Shown: positions 1-8,710, numbered from the stretch's first letter. The stretch: 64,000 nucleotides of DNA from Cohnella lupini (GCF_003386205.1 NZ_QRDY01000002.1:558001-622000); one strand, 5' to 3'. The notes: generated by a model from the sequence alone, not told the origin. Program-made: numbers and translations.

Positions 1-1
1 C

Positions 2-97
2 GGAACTCCGGTAGACGGGCTTGGCGAATTCACGATCTTCGATTGGGGCTGCGGGGCCGCTTCCGCTTCTTTGGCGGAGTTCCGTTCGAAGCTCTGA
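2..97 (+). CDS. C-terminal tail of an unidentified protein (5' truncated by window edge)
   Basis: An open frame enters from the left edge and stops at TGA 95-97, giving the last 31 residues of a protein ending in FRSKL. The tail holds the pieces EFTIFDWGCGAA and LAEFRSKL, which I do not recognise. It is called coding because the frame is open from the first base and is followed at once by an A-tract and a hairpin that look like a gene end. Too little is present to assign a function, and it could be a chance open frame. Confidence 0.4.
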   Translation, partial: GTPVDGLGEFTIFDWGCGAASASLAEFRSKL

Positions 98-105
98 AAC
101 TCCCG

Positions 106-234
106 GACAAAAAAAGTAGGCTTGCGGCAACGGAGCCGCAAGCCCAAGATATATTATTGAAAAGGGGGGTCATGTATGTATCTTAACCTTCGAACATGAA
201 GAGAAGATGAAGGACATATTACGGTTCCGTTACA
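106..234 (+). repeat. Intergenic tandem element, copy 1 (A-tract, hairpin, conserved 74-bp block)
   Basis: The unit has an A-tract (109-115), a perfect 10-bp hairpin (arms GGCTTGCGGC and GCCGCAAGCC around AACGGA, about 119-144), and a block at 161-234 that recurs exactly 260 bp downstream with about seven mismatches. The block starts with AAAGGGGGGTCATG, a ribosome-binding-site-like run with an ATG that gives only four codons. A second frame inside it could encode a 28-residue peptide starting MKDILRFRY. The hairpin lacks a U-run, so it would be a poor terminator. Function is unknown. Confidence 0.6.
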
Positions 235-365
235 ATCGCGAAAGCGGTATCATGGACTCCATCGCCTCCATATGTAAATCCTCGCTTTCGTGACGGGCAG
301 TCCCGGAGTCGCGTCCGTCATTCAGGCGCGGGAGCCGAGGTCAAGCCGAGCATGGATACGGTCGA

Positions 366-494
366 ATAAAAAAAAGGGAGGCATGCGGCTACGGGCCGCA
401 TGCCTCAAGTTTTATATTTCAAAGGGGGGTCATGTATGTATCTTAACCTTTGAACATGAAGAGAAGATGAAGGGGATATTACGTTCTCGTTACA
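366..494 (+). repeat. Intergenic tandem element, copy 2
   Basis: This is the second copy of the element at 106-234. It has an A-tract (367-375), a hairpin with arms GGCATGCGGC and GCCGCATGCC, and the block 421-494. Compared with copy 1, the stem changes T-A to A-T on both arms, so pairing is kept while sequence changes. That covariation suggests the RNA or DNA fold matters. The peptide frame here starts MKGILRSRY and then diverges. A TATAAT-like hexamer at 587-592 lies downstream, before the FecR gene. Nothing else was identified between 98 and 651. Confidence 0.6.
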
Positions 495-651
495 TTACGT
501 TTCGATTTGGCTGTAGGGATGGAAGCGGCCAGTTGGTATACTACATTTTTTTACATGAATTGATAGAGTTGGGCCATTTCATCGTCTATAATGGGTTGGA
601 AAGATTTTCTTGCAGGGCAATTTTTGGCGAATAACAGACAGGAGAGTCGAA

Positions 652-3255
652 ATGATGATCAAGAAATCATTCATACCGTTCATAGCTTTGTTGCTGGCGG
701 TATTGCCAGTTCTGGTAATCGGGCCGAAGACGGCCGAGGCCGCAACTTCTCGTGTCGTCGTTCTCAAGGAAGTTAGCGGCGCCGTTAAGGTGAAGAAGAG
801 CGGGGGAACCAAGGAATTCACCGCGTTCGCGAAAATGAGCCTGAACGAAGGCGACCTGCTGATGACGGGAGGGAAGAGCTCGGCGGTGCTGCAGTTCGCG
901 AACGGAACTTCGACCGACGACCAAATGACCGTCTCGCAGAACACGACGCTTTCGTTCTCCAAGCTGTCGGACCGGAACGGCACGAAAACCAAAGTAAGCA
1001 TGTTCAACGGCTCGGCATGGGTCGACGTGAAATCGATCGTGAACAAGGAAGACGAATTCTCGCTCGAGACGCCGACGGCCGTCATGGGCGTCCGCGGAAC
1101 GCATCTGCTCGTCAAGGTCGATCCGATTACCGGAGCGACGCATCTGGTCGTCGCAGCTGGCGTCGTGAACACGAAGACGACCGATCCGGACAATCCTAAA
1201 GAGGAGGACGTTTATCCGACGCAGAACGCTTATATCGGGACAAACGCCGAAGGCGAGAAGGAAATCACGATCGCCCTGCTTGATCTGGAAAGATTGTTTA
1301 ACCAAAGCGACGCCTCCATCGCGAAGACGATTTTGGAAAGCGCGGCGGACATTAACGACGAGAACGGCGAGTTCGTGAAAAAATACGATTCGCAAGGGCT
1401 GCCTTCCGAGCTCGGGGATACGGACGAAGATTTGGTTAAATTTCAAAAGAACACGGAGAGTCTGATCGGAGTGTTAGCCAATAAGGCGATTCAAGAAGGC
1501 TTGATATCCTCTGAAAGAGTTCTGGAAATCATTCAAGCGATCAAGAACGGGAACGGCTCCTCGATCGATCTATCCAAGCGCGAGCTGGAATTAAGCGAAG
1601 AGGATCGCAAGAAGAAAGAAATCAAATCGCGGAAGATGGACGAAGGCGAGCAACGCGCGCTGGATAGGCGCAAGAAAGAAGAAGAAGCCCGGCAAGCCCC
1701 TGAGGATGTCGTCAAGAAGACGAACGACGCCAAGAAGAAAGCAGAAGAAGCTAAGAAGAAGGCTCTGGAAGAAGCTAAGAAGAAGGCGGAAGAGGAGTAC
1801 TACAAGCAACTAAGCGAAGCCGAGAAACAACGCTTCGAAGCGGATAAGAAAGCGAACGGGGCAGCGGGGCAGACGCCAAGCTCGAATACCGGGAGTTCGA
1901 CGGAAGTCCCGTCGGAAACCGTCCAATCCGACGATGCTACTTTGTCGGGACTAGAAATAGAGGGATTGGCCATGGTGGTAGGCTTGAATGGGGAAGGCTC
2001 GGGCGAGGTTCATACTTCGAGTATCGTACAGCAGGAGGGAGACCCTATTCCGGTTGAACTAAGCCCGTCGTTTCAGCCTTCGGTCGTGCAATATGTCGCG
2101 AACGTTGGCGGAACGATTCATTCGGTTAAGGTGAAGCCGACCGTGAAGGACGCCAAGGCCACGGTCGAGGTCCTAGATCAAGGACCAGTGGTCAGCGGCA
2201 GCTACAGCGGCGAGGTGATTCTGGAAGCAGATTCGAGCAATGTGGTTTCGTTGAAGGTCACGGCGGGGAACGGGGCGCAGAAGACTTATTCCGTTCGGTT
2301 GAACAGGCCGCCGTATACAGATGGAGAGAATGAAGAGTTAATGGAAAATCATTCCCTATCGGCTGCGGTTACCGGATACGACGAGGACGGAGATTCGTAT
2401 ACGTTCGGGCTTGAGCAGGACGTTCTTCACGGAGCGCTTGATTTCAACCCGAATACGGGAGAGTATACGTATACTCCCGAGGAGAATTATAGCGGCCCGG
2501 ATTCCTTTAATTACACCGTCTCCGACGGAAACGCCCAATCCTACGTGGGATACGTGAATTTTACCGTTGCGCGGAACAATCATCTTTTCGAGGATGTCGG
2601 GGTGTATGTCGAATCCCAAGACGAGGGAACGCAGGGTACGATTTATGGATCTAACGCAGTACGCCAATCCAAATCGTACTGGGATACTCTGGCGTTTGGA
2701 TCACACTCGGTGGGGCTTGAAATATTCGGCAACGATTTCGAATATACCTATTCCCTGACGAATGATTCCGGGGAGTACGTTTCCGTTTCCGGCGCGACCT
2801 ATATTCCAATTATCGTGAACTCTCTCGATAATGTCTACAAGCTCAAGGTAGAGGATTCGCTGGGTCAAGTCATAATCATGCCTATTCATATCTATTTAGA
2901 AACATCGGAGCAAAATACTAGCTTGAAGCTGATAAATAATAATATTTCCTTTGTTCACGACTCCCAAGCTATTGTAATAATTTCAGACATAGACTCCGTC
3001 GGGCCAAGGAGATTCGTTGGTATTCCAACGGGAGATTCGGCCACGCTTAATCTTGTCGGGCTTCCGGAGGGAACAAGCGTCGATCTTTTCGACAAAAACG
3101 AAGAGATCATTCAGACAGCCGATGGGGAGTATCGGTTAGAATTCGCTCACGGAAACGACAGCATGATTTACCATTACTTTATCGTATTAACCGATACGTT
3201 AGGCCATCGGAAGAGCTACAGATTCGACGTAGAAATAGCAATTCCCTACTTGTAG
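652..3255 (+). CDS. Secreted FecR-domain protein with coiled coil and cadherin/Ig-like modules
   Basis: The protein has 867 residues from ATG 652, chosen because ACAGGAGAG lies just upstream and a clear signal peptide follows (hydrophobic core about residues 7-24, cleavage near TAEA-A). Residues about 34-165 form a FecR-type beta domain (ETPTAVMGVRGTHLLV). About 308-400 is a highly charged Lys/Glu/Ala coiled coil. About 466-553 resembles the cadherin-like beta-sandwich (KTYSVRLNR). About 551-641 resembles a tandem-95/Big_9 module (FNPNTGEYTYTPEENYSG). The last 220 residues are unassigned. In Gram-negatives FecR is a sigma regulator; here, in a secreted context with no sigma factor nearby, a structural or binding surface role is more likely. 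No transmembrane or sortase anchor is visible. Confidence 0.8.
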   Translation: MMIKKSFIPFIALLLAVLPVLVIGPKTAEAATSRVVVLKEVSGAVKVKKSGGTKEFTAFAKMSLNEGDLLMTGGKSSAVLQFANGTSTDDQMTVSQNTTLSFSKLSDRNGTKTKVSMFNGSAWVDVKSIVNKEDEFSLETPTAVMGVRGTHLLVKVDPITGATHLVVAAGVVNTKTTDPDNPKEEDVYPTQNAYIGTNAEGEKEITIALLDLERLFNQSDASIAKTILESAADINDENGEFVKKYDSQGLPSELGDTDEDLVKFQKNTESLIGVLANKAIQEGLISSERVLEIIQAIKNGNGSSIDLSKRELELSEEDRKKKEIKSRKMDEGEQRALDRRKKEEEARQAPEDVVKKTNDAKKKAEEAKKKALEEAKKKAEEEYYKQLSEAEKQRFEADKKANGAAGQTPSSNTGSSTEVPSETVQSDDATLSGLEIEGLAMVVGLNGEGSGEVHTSSIVQQEGDPIPVELSPSFQPSVVQYVANVGGTIHSVKVKPTVKDAKATVEVLDQGPVVSGSYSGEVILEADSSNVVSLKVTAGNGAQKTYSVRLNRPPYTDGENEELMENHSLSAAVTGYDEDGDSYTFGLEQDVLHGALDFNPNTGEYTYTPEENYSGPDSFNYTVSDGNAQSYVGYVNFTVARNNHLFEDVGVYVESQDEGTQGTIYGSNAVRQSKSYWDTLAFGSHSVGLEIFGNDFEYTYSLTNDSGEYVSVSGATYIPIIVNSLDNVYKLKVEDSLGQVIIMPIHIYLETSEQNTSLKLINNNISFVHDSQAIVIISDIDSVGPRRFVGIPTGDSATLNLVGLPEGTSVDLFDKNEEIIQTADGEYRLEFAHGNDSMIYHYFIVLTDTLGHRKSYRFDVEIAIPYL

Positions 3256-3303
3256 AAAAAGGCTGTCGGAAAGGTCTCCATGACCTAACTGACAGCCTTT
3301 TTT
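3256..3303. terminator. Bidirectional Rho-independent terminator
   Basis: GGCTGTC (3261-3267) pairs with GACAGCC (3291-3297), with an inner GGTC/GACC stem. An A-run precedes it and a T-run follows. It lies between convergent genes (FecR protein and cvfC) and can serve both. Confidence 0.85.
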
Positions 3304-4449
3304 CTATTCGCTTTGCTCCCGCATCCGAGTCATCTGCTGCCATACGGAGCCGGCGGCTTCTTCGCCGCGTTCGATACGCGCGACCGCCATCTCGGATTGA
3401 AGCTTGACCTCGAATTCCGATTCGCTAGCGGCGGATTTCCGCAGAGCGTCCAATGCCGTCTCGTCCCCCGCTTCGTAGAGAAACCGCGCGGCGCGCCAGC
3501 GGACAAGCTTGTTGGAATCCTCCAGCGCTTCGATCATCGGCCCAATAGCGGCGACGTCTCCGATATCGGACAACGTATCCCCGGCGGTCCGCCGAACGGA
3601 TCCCGAGGAATCCTTGAGGGCTGCGAACAAAAGCGGCATCGATTCAGGCGTACGGAGATCTCCGAGATAGACTACGGCGAGACGCCTGACCGACATTTGG
3701 CTATCCGTCAACGCTTTGTCCAATACTGGTAAATCTTCGGCTTTCGGTTTCAGACGTTCCAGCGCCGCGAACCGTTCTCGCCAATCCTGCGAATCAAGCG
3801 CCTGCATCACTTCGGCGCCCGTCAGCGGTGCCGGTGGCGCAGGCGGCGCGCCTTCGGGGCCGGCAGCTTTCGCCTGCTCGATCAAATCCCTAAGCCGCGC
3901 TTCGGAATAGGCGGCTTCCAGTTCCCGTTGCACCTCGTCCAGCACGTCCTGCGAGTCGCCGTAACGAACGCCGAGATCCTCCAGCATGCGCTCGCGGATC
4001 ATCGTGGATCCTGCGGCTTCCGATACGGCATGGGTAAAGCGTTCCGGCATTGCCGCACGAAACTCTTGCCCTCCGCTACGCACTCGGATCTGCATCGGAA
4101 TGCCGCGGAACATCTGCACGCGCACGTGAGACTCTCCGAAGCTCTCGGCCTCGGGAACCGTCGACGCGATCGAGCCGCTTCCCGCCGCGACTCCGAACGC
4201 AGTTTTTACGCCTTCTAATATCGTAGCCCAATCCGCGTTTCCTTTACGGTCGAGCGCAAGAAAATCCGATGTATGGAAAATCGCTTTGACGCCGGGAACC
4301 TCAAGCAGTCTTGCGATCAGCGGAGGAGGAGACGTCGTCGTCGCGTCTTTACCGCCGTAATTCAACTGAACGCCAGGATCGAGCCGAACGTCCACGTTCA
4401 GCTTCATCGTATTCGGGCTTGGGGTCGGCTCGATGGATAATAATTTCAT
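3304..4449 (-). CDS. cvfC: CvfC/YpgR-like protein (NFU N-terminal domain plus HEAT repeats)
   Basis: The protein has 381 residues starting MKLLSIEPTPSPNTMK, preceded on the minus strand by GAGGAGTGATCC. A longer frame extends 20 codons upstream but has no ribosome-binding site. Residues 1-90 match the NFU N-terminal fold (EPTPSPNTMKL). The C-terminal half (about 225-375) is a series of HEAT/PBS-lyase-like helical repeats (SSGSVRRTAGDTLSDIGD). This is the arrangement of Staphylococcus conserved virulence factor C and B. subtilis YpgR, whose molecular role is not well defined. The CXXC motif of true NfuA scaffolds is absent, so Fe-S assembly is not implied. It is monocistronic, ending in the shared terminator at 3256-3303. 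Confidence 0.8.
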   Translation of the reverse strand: MKLLSIEPTPSPNTMKLNVDVRLDPGVQLNYGGKDATTTSPPPLIARLLEVPGVKAIFHTSDFLALDRKGNADWATILEGVKTAFGVAAGSGSIASTVPEAESFGESHVRVQMFRGIPMQIRVRSGGQEFRAAMPERFTHAVSEAAGSTMIRERMLEDLGVRYGDSQDVLDEVQRELEAAYSEARLRDLIEQAKAAGPEGAPPAPPAPLTGAEVMQALDSQDWRERFAALERLKPKAEDLPVLDKALTDSQMSVRRLAVVYLGDLRTPESMPLLFAALKDSSGSVRRTAGDTLSDIGDVAAIGPMIEALEDSNKLVRWRAARFLYEAGDETALDALRKSAASESEFEVKLQSEMAVARIERGEEAAGSVWQQMTRMREQSE

Positions 4450-4595
4450 GGGATCACTCCTCGCAATATTTCTTAATTCCACAATACCGCAACTCGACCG
4501 AAATACCAAAAAAGTGCTCCTAGAAGGGAAATGAAACCAAGGGGGTTATCCTCTGCCGAATACGGGTAAATAGTTTAATGGAAGCGTCGACGGAC

Positions 4596-4624
4596 GCCTT
4601 GCCCATGCGGGCAGGGCTTTTTTT
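4596..4624 (+). terminator. Hairpin-plus-T-run terminator without an obvious upstream gene
   Basis: GCCTTGCCC (4596-4604) pairs with GGGCAGGGC (4609-4617), followed by seven Ts. No plus-strand gene lies upstream within the 4450-4595 gap. It could end an unannotated small RNA starting around 4500, or act as an insulator before the promoter at 4635. Confidence 0.6.
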
Positions 4625-4634
4625 CTTCAAGTCC

Positions 4635-4664
4635 TTGGTACATTTCGGCGTTTCCTGATATAGT
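4635..4664 (+). promoter_or_regulatory. SigA-type promoter of the MBL-hydrolase/ABC-F operon
   Basis: TTGGTA (4635-4640), an 18-bp spacer and TATAGT (4659-4664), followed 18 bp later by the ribosome-binding site CGGAGGGA and ATG 4694. Confidence 0.6.
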
Positions 4665-4693
4665 ATACATGAACACATCATCGGAGGGATTTC

Positions 4694-5668
4694 ATGCTTA
4701 GAAAACGCTTCGGCAACTTGGATTCCATTGGTGCGGGCAAAGCATCTAAGGATCAATTCGACCGTTGGCGTGAGGATCGCTTCCGCAAGCTCCGCAACAA
4801 GGGCTACGATAATTGCGTTCCCAGCGTGGCGCCAGACTTACGATTTCTTCAGCATAACCGAAGCGAGCCGTCCATAACTTGGATCGGACACTCGACGTTT
4901 CTTATACAAATGGCGGGCCTGAACATCGTCACGGATCCCGTGTGGGCGCGTCGAATGGCATTTCAGAAGAGGCTGGCACCGCCAGGCATCGAATTATCGG
5001 ACATGCCTTCGGTAGACGTCGTGCTCATCTCTCACGCCCATTACGACCATCTCCACGTCTCCTCCCTGCGAAGGCTAAGAGGTCCCAAGAAAATGATCGT
5101 GCCCGCCGGGTTGCGTCGCAAACTCATGCTGCGAGGCTTCTTGCAGTCGCAAGAACTTCATTGGTGGGAGGATACGTCGTTTCACGGGGTGAAGTTCACC
5201 TTCGTTCCCGCGCAGCATTGGACGCGTCGCAATCCTTGGGACATGAATACTTCCCACTGGGGCGGATGGGTATTGCAAATCGATCACGGTCCGACGATCT
5301 ATTTCGCGGGCGATAGCGGTTATTTCCGCGGGTTCAGCGAGATCGGACGAAGATTCAACATCGACGTCGCCTTGCTTCCTATCGGTGCTTATGATCCCGA
5401 GTGGTTCATGGCCTCCCAGCACGTTAGCCCCGAAGAAGCGCTTCAAGCGTTCTTGGATGTTAAAGCCAAGTATTTCGTACCCATGCATTACGGTGCATTC
5501 AAGCTTTCGGACGACACGCCGGCGGAAGCCTTGCAACGCTTGGAAACGGCTAGAGCAAGCCTCGGCATTCCGGAGGAGAAATTATTGTTGCTTCAGCACG
5601 GCGAGACAATGCGTTTCGAAAGCCATAATTCAGAAACCCCCAAAGAAAAGGATGGATTAGACTCATGA
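4694..5668 (+). CDS. Metallo-beta-lactamase-fold hydrolase (NAPE-PLD/UlaG-like)
   Basis: The protein has 324 residues. GGAGGG precedes the ATG. The metal-binding signature SHAHYDHL lies near residues 112-119, preceded by the NAPE-PLD-type opening SITWIGHSTFLIQ and TDPVW. Further conserved metal or substrate residues sit in PAQHWTRR, FAGDSGY and PMHYGAF. This subgroup hydrolyses phosphodiester or ester substrates, but the true substrate of the bacterial members is usually unknown. The protein appears cytoplasmic, with no signal peptide. The stop codon overlaps the start of the downstream ABC-F gene (ATGA), so the two are almost certainly co-translated. Confidence 0.85.
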   Translation: MLRKRFGNLDSIGAGKASKDQFDRWREDRFRKLRNKGYDNCVPSVAPDLRFLQHNRSEPSITWIGHSTFLIQMAGLNIVTDPVWARRMAFQKRLAPPGIELSDMPSVDVVLISHAHYDHLHVSSLRRLRGPKKMIVPAGLRRKLMLRGFLQSQELHWWEDTSFHGVKFTFVPAQHWTRRNPWDMNTSHWGGWVLQIDHGPTIYFAGDSGYFRGFSEIGRRFNIDVALLPIGAYDPEWFMASQHVSPEEALQAFLDVKAKYFVPMHYGAFKLSDDTPAEALQRLETARASLGIPEEKLLLLQHGETMRFESHNSETPKEKDGLDS

Positions 5669-7293
5669 TTACCGTATCCGGCATTAGCCTGCGTTTCGGC
5701 AAACGCCCCCTGTTCGAAGATGTTAATATCAAATTCACGCCAGGCAACTGCTACGGCCTGATCGGCGCGAACGGAGCGGGTAAATCCACGTTCCTCAAAA
5801 TTCTTTCCGGAGAAGTGGAGTCCAGTTCCGGAGAAGTACACATCACGCCCGGAGAACGATTCGCGGTATTGAAGCAGAACCATTACGAGTACGATGAGTT
5901 CAACGTGCTCGAGACGGTCATTATGGGCCATGATCGCCTATACAAAGTAATGAAAGAGAAAGACGCTATCTATATGAAGGAAAACTTCTCCGACGAAGAC
6001 GGCATGCGCGCGGGCGAGCTCGAGGCGGATTTCGCGGAAATGAACGGCTGGGAAGCGGAGAGCGAAGCGGCAGGCATGCTGAACGGTCTCGGTATCACGA
6101 CGGAGCTCCACGACAAGAAGATGGCTGAGCTTAGCGGCAACGAGAAGGTTCGCGTATTGTTGGCGCAAGCCTTGTTCGGCAGCCCTAATATTCTGCTTCT
6201 CGATGAGCCTACCAACCATTTGGACCTCGTGTCCATCAACTGGCTGGAAGAGTTTCTCTCCCGTTACGAAGGCACCGTTATCGTCGTATCCCATGACCGG
6301 CATTTCCTGAACCAAGTGTGTACGCATATCGCGGATATCGACTTCGGCAAAATTCAGATGTACGTGGGTAACTACGACTTCTGGTACGAGTCCAGTCAAT
6401 TGGCGATGAAGCTCATGCGCGACCAGAACAAGAAAAAAGAAGACAAGATCAAAGAGCTTCAGGAGTTCGTTCAGCGGTTTTCCGCGAACAAATCCAAAGC
6501 GAAGCAAGCGACCAGCCGTAAGAAATCGCTCGACAAAATTACGCTCGACGATATCCGTCCTTCCAACCGCAAATATCCGTTCATTAACTTTAAGCCCGAG
6601 CGCGAAGTAGGCAAACAAGTCGTAACGGTAGAGAACTTATCCGCGTCCATCGACGGAGCGAAGGTATTAAACGGTATCAACTTCGTCGTGAATAAAGGCG
6701 ATAAGATCGCATTGGTTGGACCTTACGGCCACGCGAAAACATTGCTGTTCCAAATCCTCATCGGAGAAAAAGAACCCGAAGAGGGCTCAGTTTCGTGGGG
6801 CGTTACGGCGGTTAAAGCTTATTTCCCTAAAGAAAATTCCGATTATTTCGACGGGGTAGACTTGAATCTGGTAGATTGGCTGCGGCAATACACCAAAGAT
6901 CCCGACGAATCCTTCATCCGCGGATTCCTTGGCCGGATGCTGTTCTCCGGCGATGAAGCGCTGAAGAAGGGCTCGGTCCTGTCCGGGGGAGAAAAGGTGC
7001 GTTGCATGCTTTCCCGCATGATGCTAACGAACGGAAACGTGCTTCTTCTCGACGAGCCTACCAACCATTTGGACTTGGAGTCCATCACGGCTCTCAATAA
7101 CGGACTGATCGATTTCGACGGGCCGATCATCTTCACCTCCCATGACCATCAGTTCATGCAAACGATCGCTAATAGGATCATCGAGATTACTCCGAACGGA
7201 GTCATCGATCGGATGATGACCTTCGACGAGTACTTGGAGCATCCTGAAGTGCAGGCTCTACGCGCCAAAATGATACCCGAAGAAGATAGATAA
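5665..7293 (+). CDS. ykpA: ABC-F ATP-binding protein, YkpA/YbiT type
   Basis: The protein has 542 residues with two ATPase domains and no membrane segments, as in ribosome-associated ABC-F factors. Domain 1 has Walker A GANGAGKST (near residue 35), signature LSGNEKVR and Walker B ILLLDEPTNHLD. A charged linker rich in Lys (about 250-290) follows. Domain 2 has the loop GPYGHAKT where GxxGxGKS/T is expected, but an intact LSGGEKVR and VLLLDEPTNHLD. The altered second P-loop may be a subfamily trait of YkpA rather than damage. The start overlaps the upstream hydrolase stop by four bases. The gene ends before the terminator at 7304-7335. Confidence 0.88.
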   Translation: MITVSGISLRFGKRPLFEDVNIKFTPGNCYGLIGANGAGKSTFLKILSGEVESSSGEVHITPGERFAVLKQNHYEYDEFNVLETVIMGHDRLYKVMKEKDAIYMKENFSDEDGMRAGELEADFAEMNGWEAESEAAGMLNGLGITTELHDKKMAELSGNEKVRVLLAQALFGSPNILLLDEPTNHLDLVSINWLEEFLSRYEGTVIVVSHDRHFLNQVCTHIADIDFGKIQMYVGNYDFWYESSQLAMKLMRDQNKKKEDKIKELQEFVQRFSANKSKAKQATSRKKSLDKITLDDIRPSNRKYPFINFKPEREVGKQVVTVENLSASIDGAKVLNGINFVVNKGDKIALVGPYGHAKTLLFQILIGEKEPEEGSVSWGVTAVKAYFPKENSDYFDGVDLNLVDWLRQYTKDPDESFIRGFLGRMLFSGDEALKKGSVLSGGEKVRCMLSRMMLTNGNVLLLDEPTNHLDLESITALNNGLIDFDGPIIFTSHDHQFMQTIANRIIEITPNGVIDRMMTFDEYLEHPEVQALRAKMIPEEDR

Positions 7294-7303
7294 GTCTTGA
7301 TCG

Positions 7304-7335
7304 CGCCTGCCGGCTAATCGGCAGGCGTTTTTTTT
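7304..7335 (+). terminator. Rho-independent terminator after the ABC-F gene
   Basis: CGCCTGCCG (7304-7312) pairs perfectly with CGGCAGGCG (7319-7327), loop GCTAAT, followed by a T-run. Confidence 0.9.
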
Positions 7336-7589
7336 GTATTATCGGAAGAAGTATGAAGTACTATCCCAAAGACGGCGAAGTAGGTAATAGAAATTAAGCC
7401 ATTAGCTCCAATAACGATGATTATCATTCTATTTACCTTGGGTTCACCTTTGACAGCTCTTTGATCAGATCGTACCTCATAGCACATTCTAATCGCAGGA
7501 TACGTTTCGCGTTCATAATCTAAGGTTAAACTATTGCGATGATAGAAACGACTAGCGTCCGTCTTTAATGAAATAAGGAGGTTTGGGTT

Positions 7590-8465
7590 ATGGATGTCTA
7601 CGGGGATATCAAGCAAGGGGAAAAGGGAGCCTGGGTTAGCATCGCGGCTTATTTGGTCCTCTCTTCTTTGAAACTGGCCGCAGGCTGGTTGTTCTCTTCG
7701 GAGGCGTTAACCGCGGACGGGTTCAATAACACGACCGATATCGTGGCTTCCGTTGCCGTGCTTATCGGCCTCCGAATCTCTCGCAAACCTCCCGATCAGG
7801 ATCATCCGTACGGACACTTGAGAGCGGAGACGATAGCCGCGTTAATCGCATCCTTCATCATGGGTACGGTCGGCTTGCAAGTATTGATCGCGGCAGGGAA
7901 AAACTTATGGAAAGGGGAGTTCGTCTCCCCGGACTTAAACGCCGGTTGGGTCGCTATCGGCGCAGCCGCTATAATGTTCGGCATATACGCCTATAACGTC
8001 AGACTCGCCAGACGCATTAACAACCAAGCGTTATTGGCGGCGGCGCAAGACAATCGTTCGGATGCTCTCGTCAGCATCGGGGCGGCAATCGGCATTTTCG
8101 GCTCCAAGCTAGGCATTCCCTGGCTGGACGGAGTAGCCGCGATCGCCGTCGGCCTCATCATACTCAGAACCGCATGGGTCATCTTCACGACGTCGACGTT
8201 AGCTTTAACCGACGGTTTCGACGTCAAACAGTTAATGAGCCTCCGGACGACGATCGAGCAGACGAAGGGCGTGAAAGCCATCAAGGACATTCGGGCGCGA
8301 ATTCACGGCAGCACGGTTCTAGTAGATGTCGTAGTCGTCGTTAATCCGTCTATATCATTGGTTGAAAGCCACGAGATATCGGATATGATCGAAAGACGGA
8401 TGAAGAGAAAGCACGATATCGAGAACGTCCATGTCCATGTGGAGCCCGAGGAAGCACGCGAATAG
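7590..8465 (+). CDS. Cation diffusion facilitator family metal exporter (MneP/MneS-like)
   Basis: The protein has 291 residues with ATG after AAGGAGG. About six hydrophobic segments fill residues 12-200. The CDF metal-site region reads LTADGFNNTTDIV, followed by the HPYGHLRAE loop, and the fifth segment carries QDNRSDA. A cytoplasmic C-terminal domain (about 210-291) with VHVHVEP matches the ferredoxin-like CDF dimerisation fold. The Asp/Asn-rich site resembles manganese-exporting Bacillus members, but metal choice cannot be fixed by eye. It is a single gene. No metalloregulator gene or convincing metal-box operator is adjacent. Confidence 0.85.
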   Translation: MDVYGDIKQGEKGAWVSIAAYLVLSSLKLAAGWLFSSEALTADGFNNTTDIVASVAVLIGLRISRKPPDQDHPYGHLRAETIAALIASFIMGTVGLQVLIAAGKNLWKGEFVSPDLNAGWVAIGAAAIMFGIYAYNVRLARRINNQALLAAAQDNRSDALVSIGAAIGIFGSKLGIPWLDGVAAIAVGLIILRTAWVIFTTSTLALTDGFDVKQLMSLRTTIEQTKGVKAIKDIRARIHGSTVLVDVVVVVNPSISLVESHEISDMIERRMKRKHDIENVHVHVEPEEARE

Positions 8466-8655
8466 ATTTCCCCGTCTGCGTGAAACTTCCTAGTATGACG
8501 TGGTAAATAAAGTCTATCGTCGCAGAAGCCGTGCCTGTTTTCCCGTGATTGACGGTACTTCCCATACTCAGTGCCTAGGTCCGCGTGGAACTCTATTCCT
8601 ATAGCGGGAAAAGGGTCTGAGATTGGCGACTCATGGAAGTAGGCTTAATCCCTCC

Positions 8656-8710
8656 TATAATGGACAAGAAGGGGCGTATGACGCCCCAATCTAAAGTTCC
8701 ATTGGAGGAA
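8656..8710 (+). promoter_or_regulatory. Leader of the NlpC/P60 gene: TATAAT-like box, hairpin, RBS-side stem
   Basis: TATAAT at 8656-8661 has no good -35. A perfect hairpin follows (GGGGCGT, loop ATG, ACGCCCC, 8671-8687). CCAAT (8686-8690) can pair with ATTGG (8701-8705), which touches the ribosome-binding site GGAGGAA (8704-8710). The two stems overlap, so they could be mutually exclusive and affect translation; this is inference. Confidence 0.35.

Noticed and set aside
168..182. GGTCATGTATGTATC as a ninth EPS palindrome
   Set aside because: The right half is perfect but the left half matches only two of six bases, and the downstream gene is not EPS-linked.
290..634. Open frame of 114 codons on the plus strand before the FecR gene
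   Set aside because: It runs through the hairpin and repeated element, has no ribosome-binding site at its start, and shows no family-like features.
4520..4756. Minus-strand frame of 78 codons over the MBL-hydrolase promoter
   Set aside because: It covers a terminator hairpin, a promoter and the start of a real gene, and lacks any recognisable pattern.
7413..7431. GATGATTATCATT as a Fur or manganese-type box before the CDF exporter
   Set aside because: It lies about 160 bp upstream of the gene, matches the 19-bp consensus only partly, and recurs at 34 kb without a metal gene, so it is better explained as a related small repeat.
7314..7616. Minus-strand frame across the CDF promoter region
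   Set aside because: Its stop lies in the loop of the ABC-F terminator and no start with a good ribosome-binding site exists; at most the tail is a small-gene remnant.
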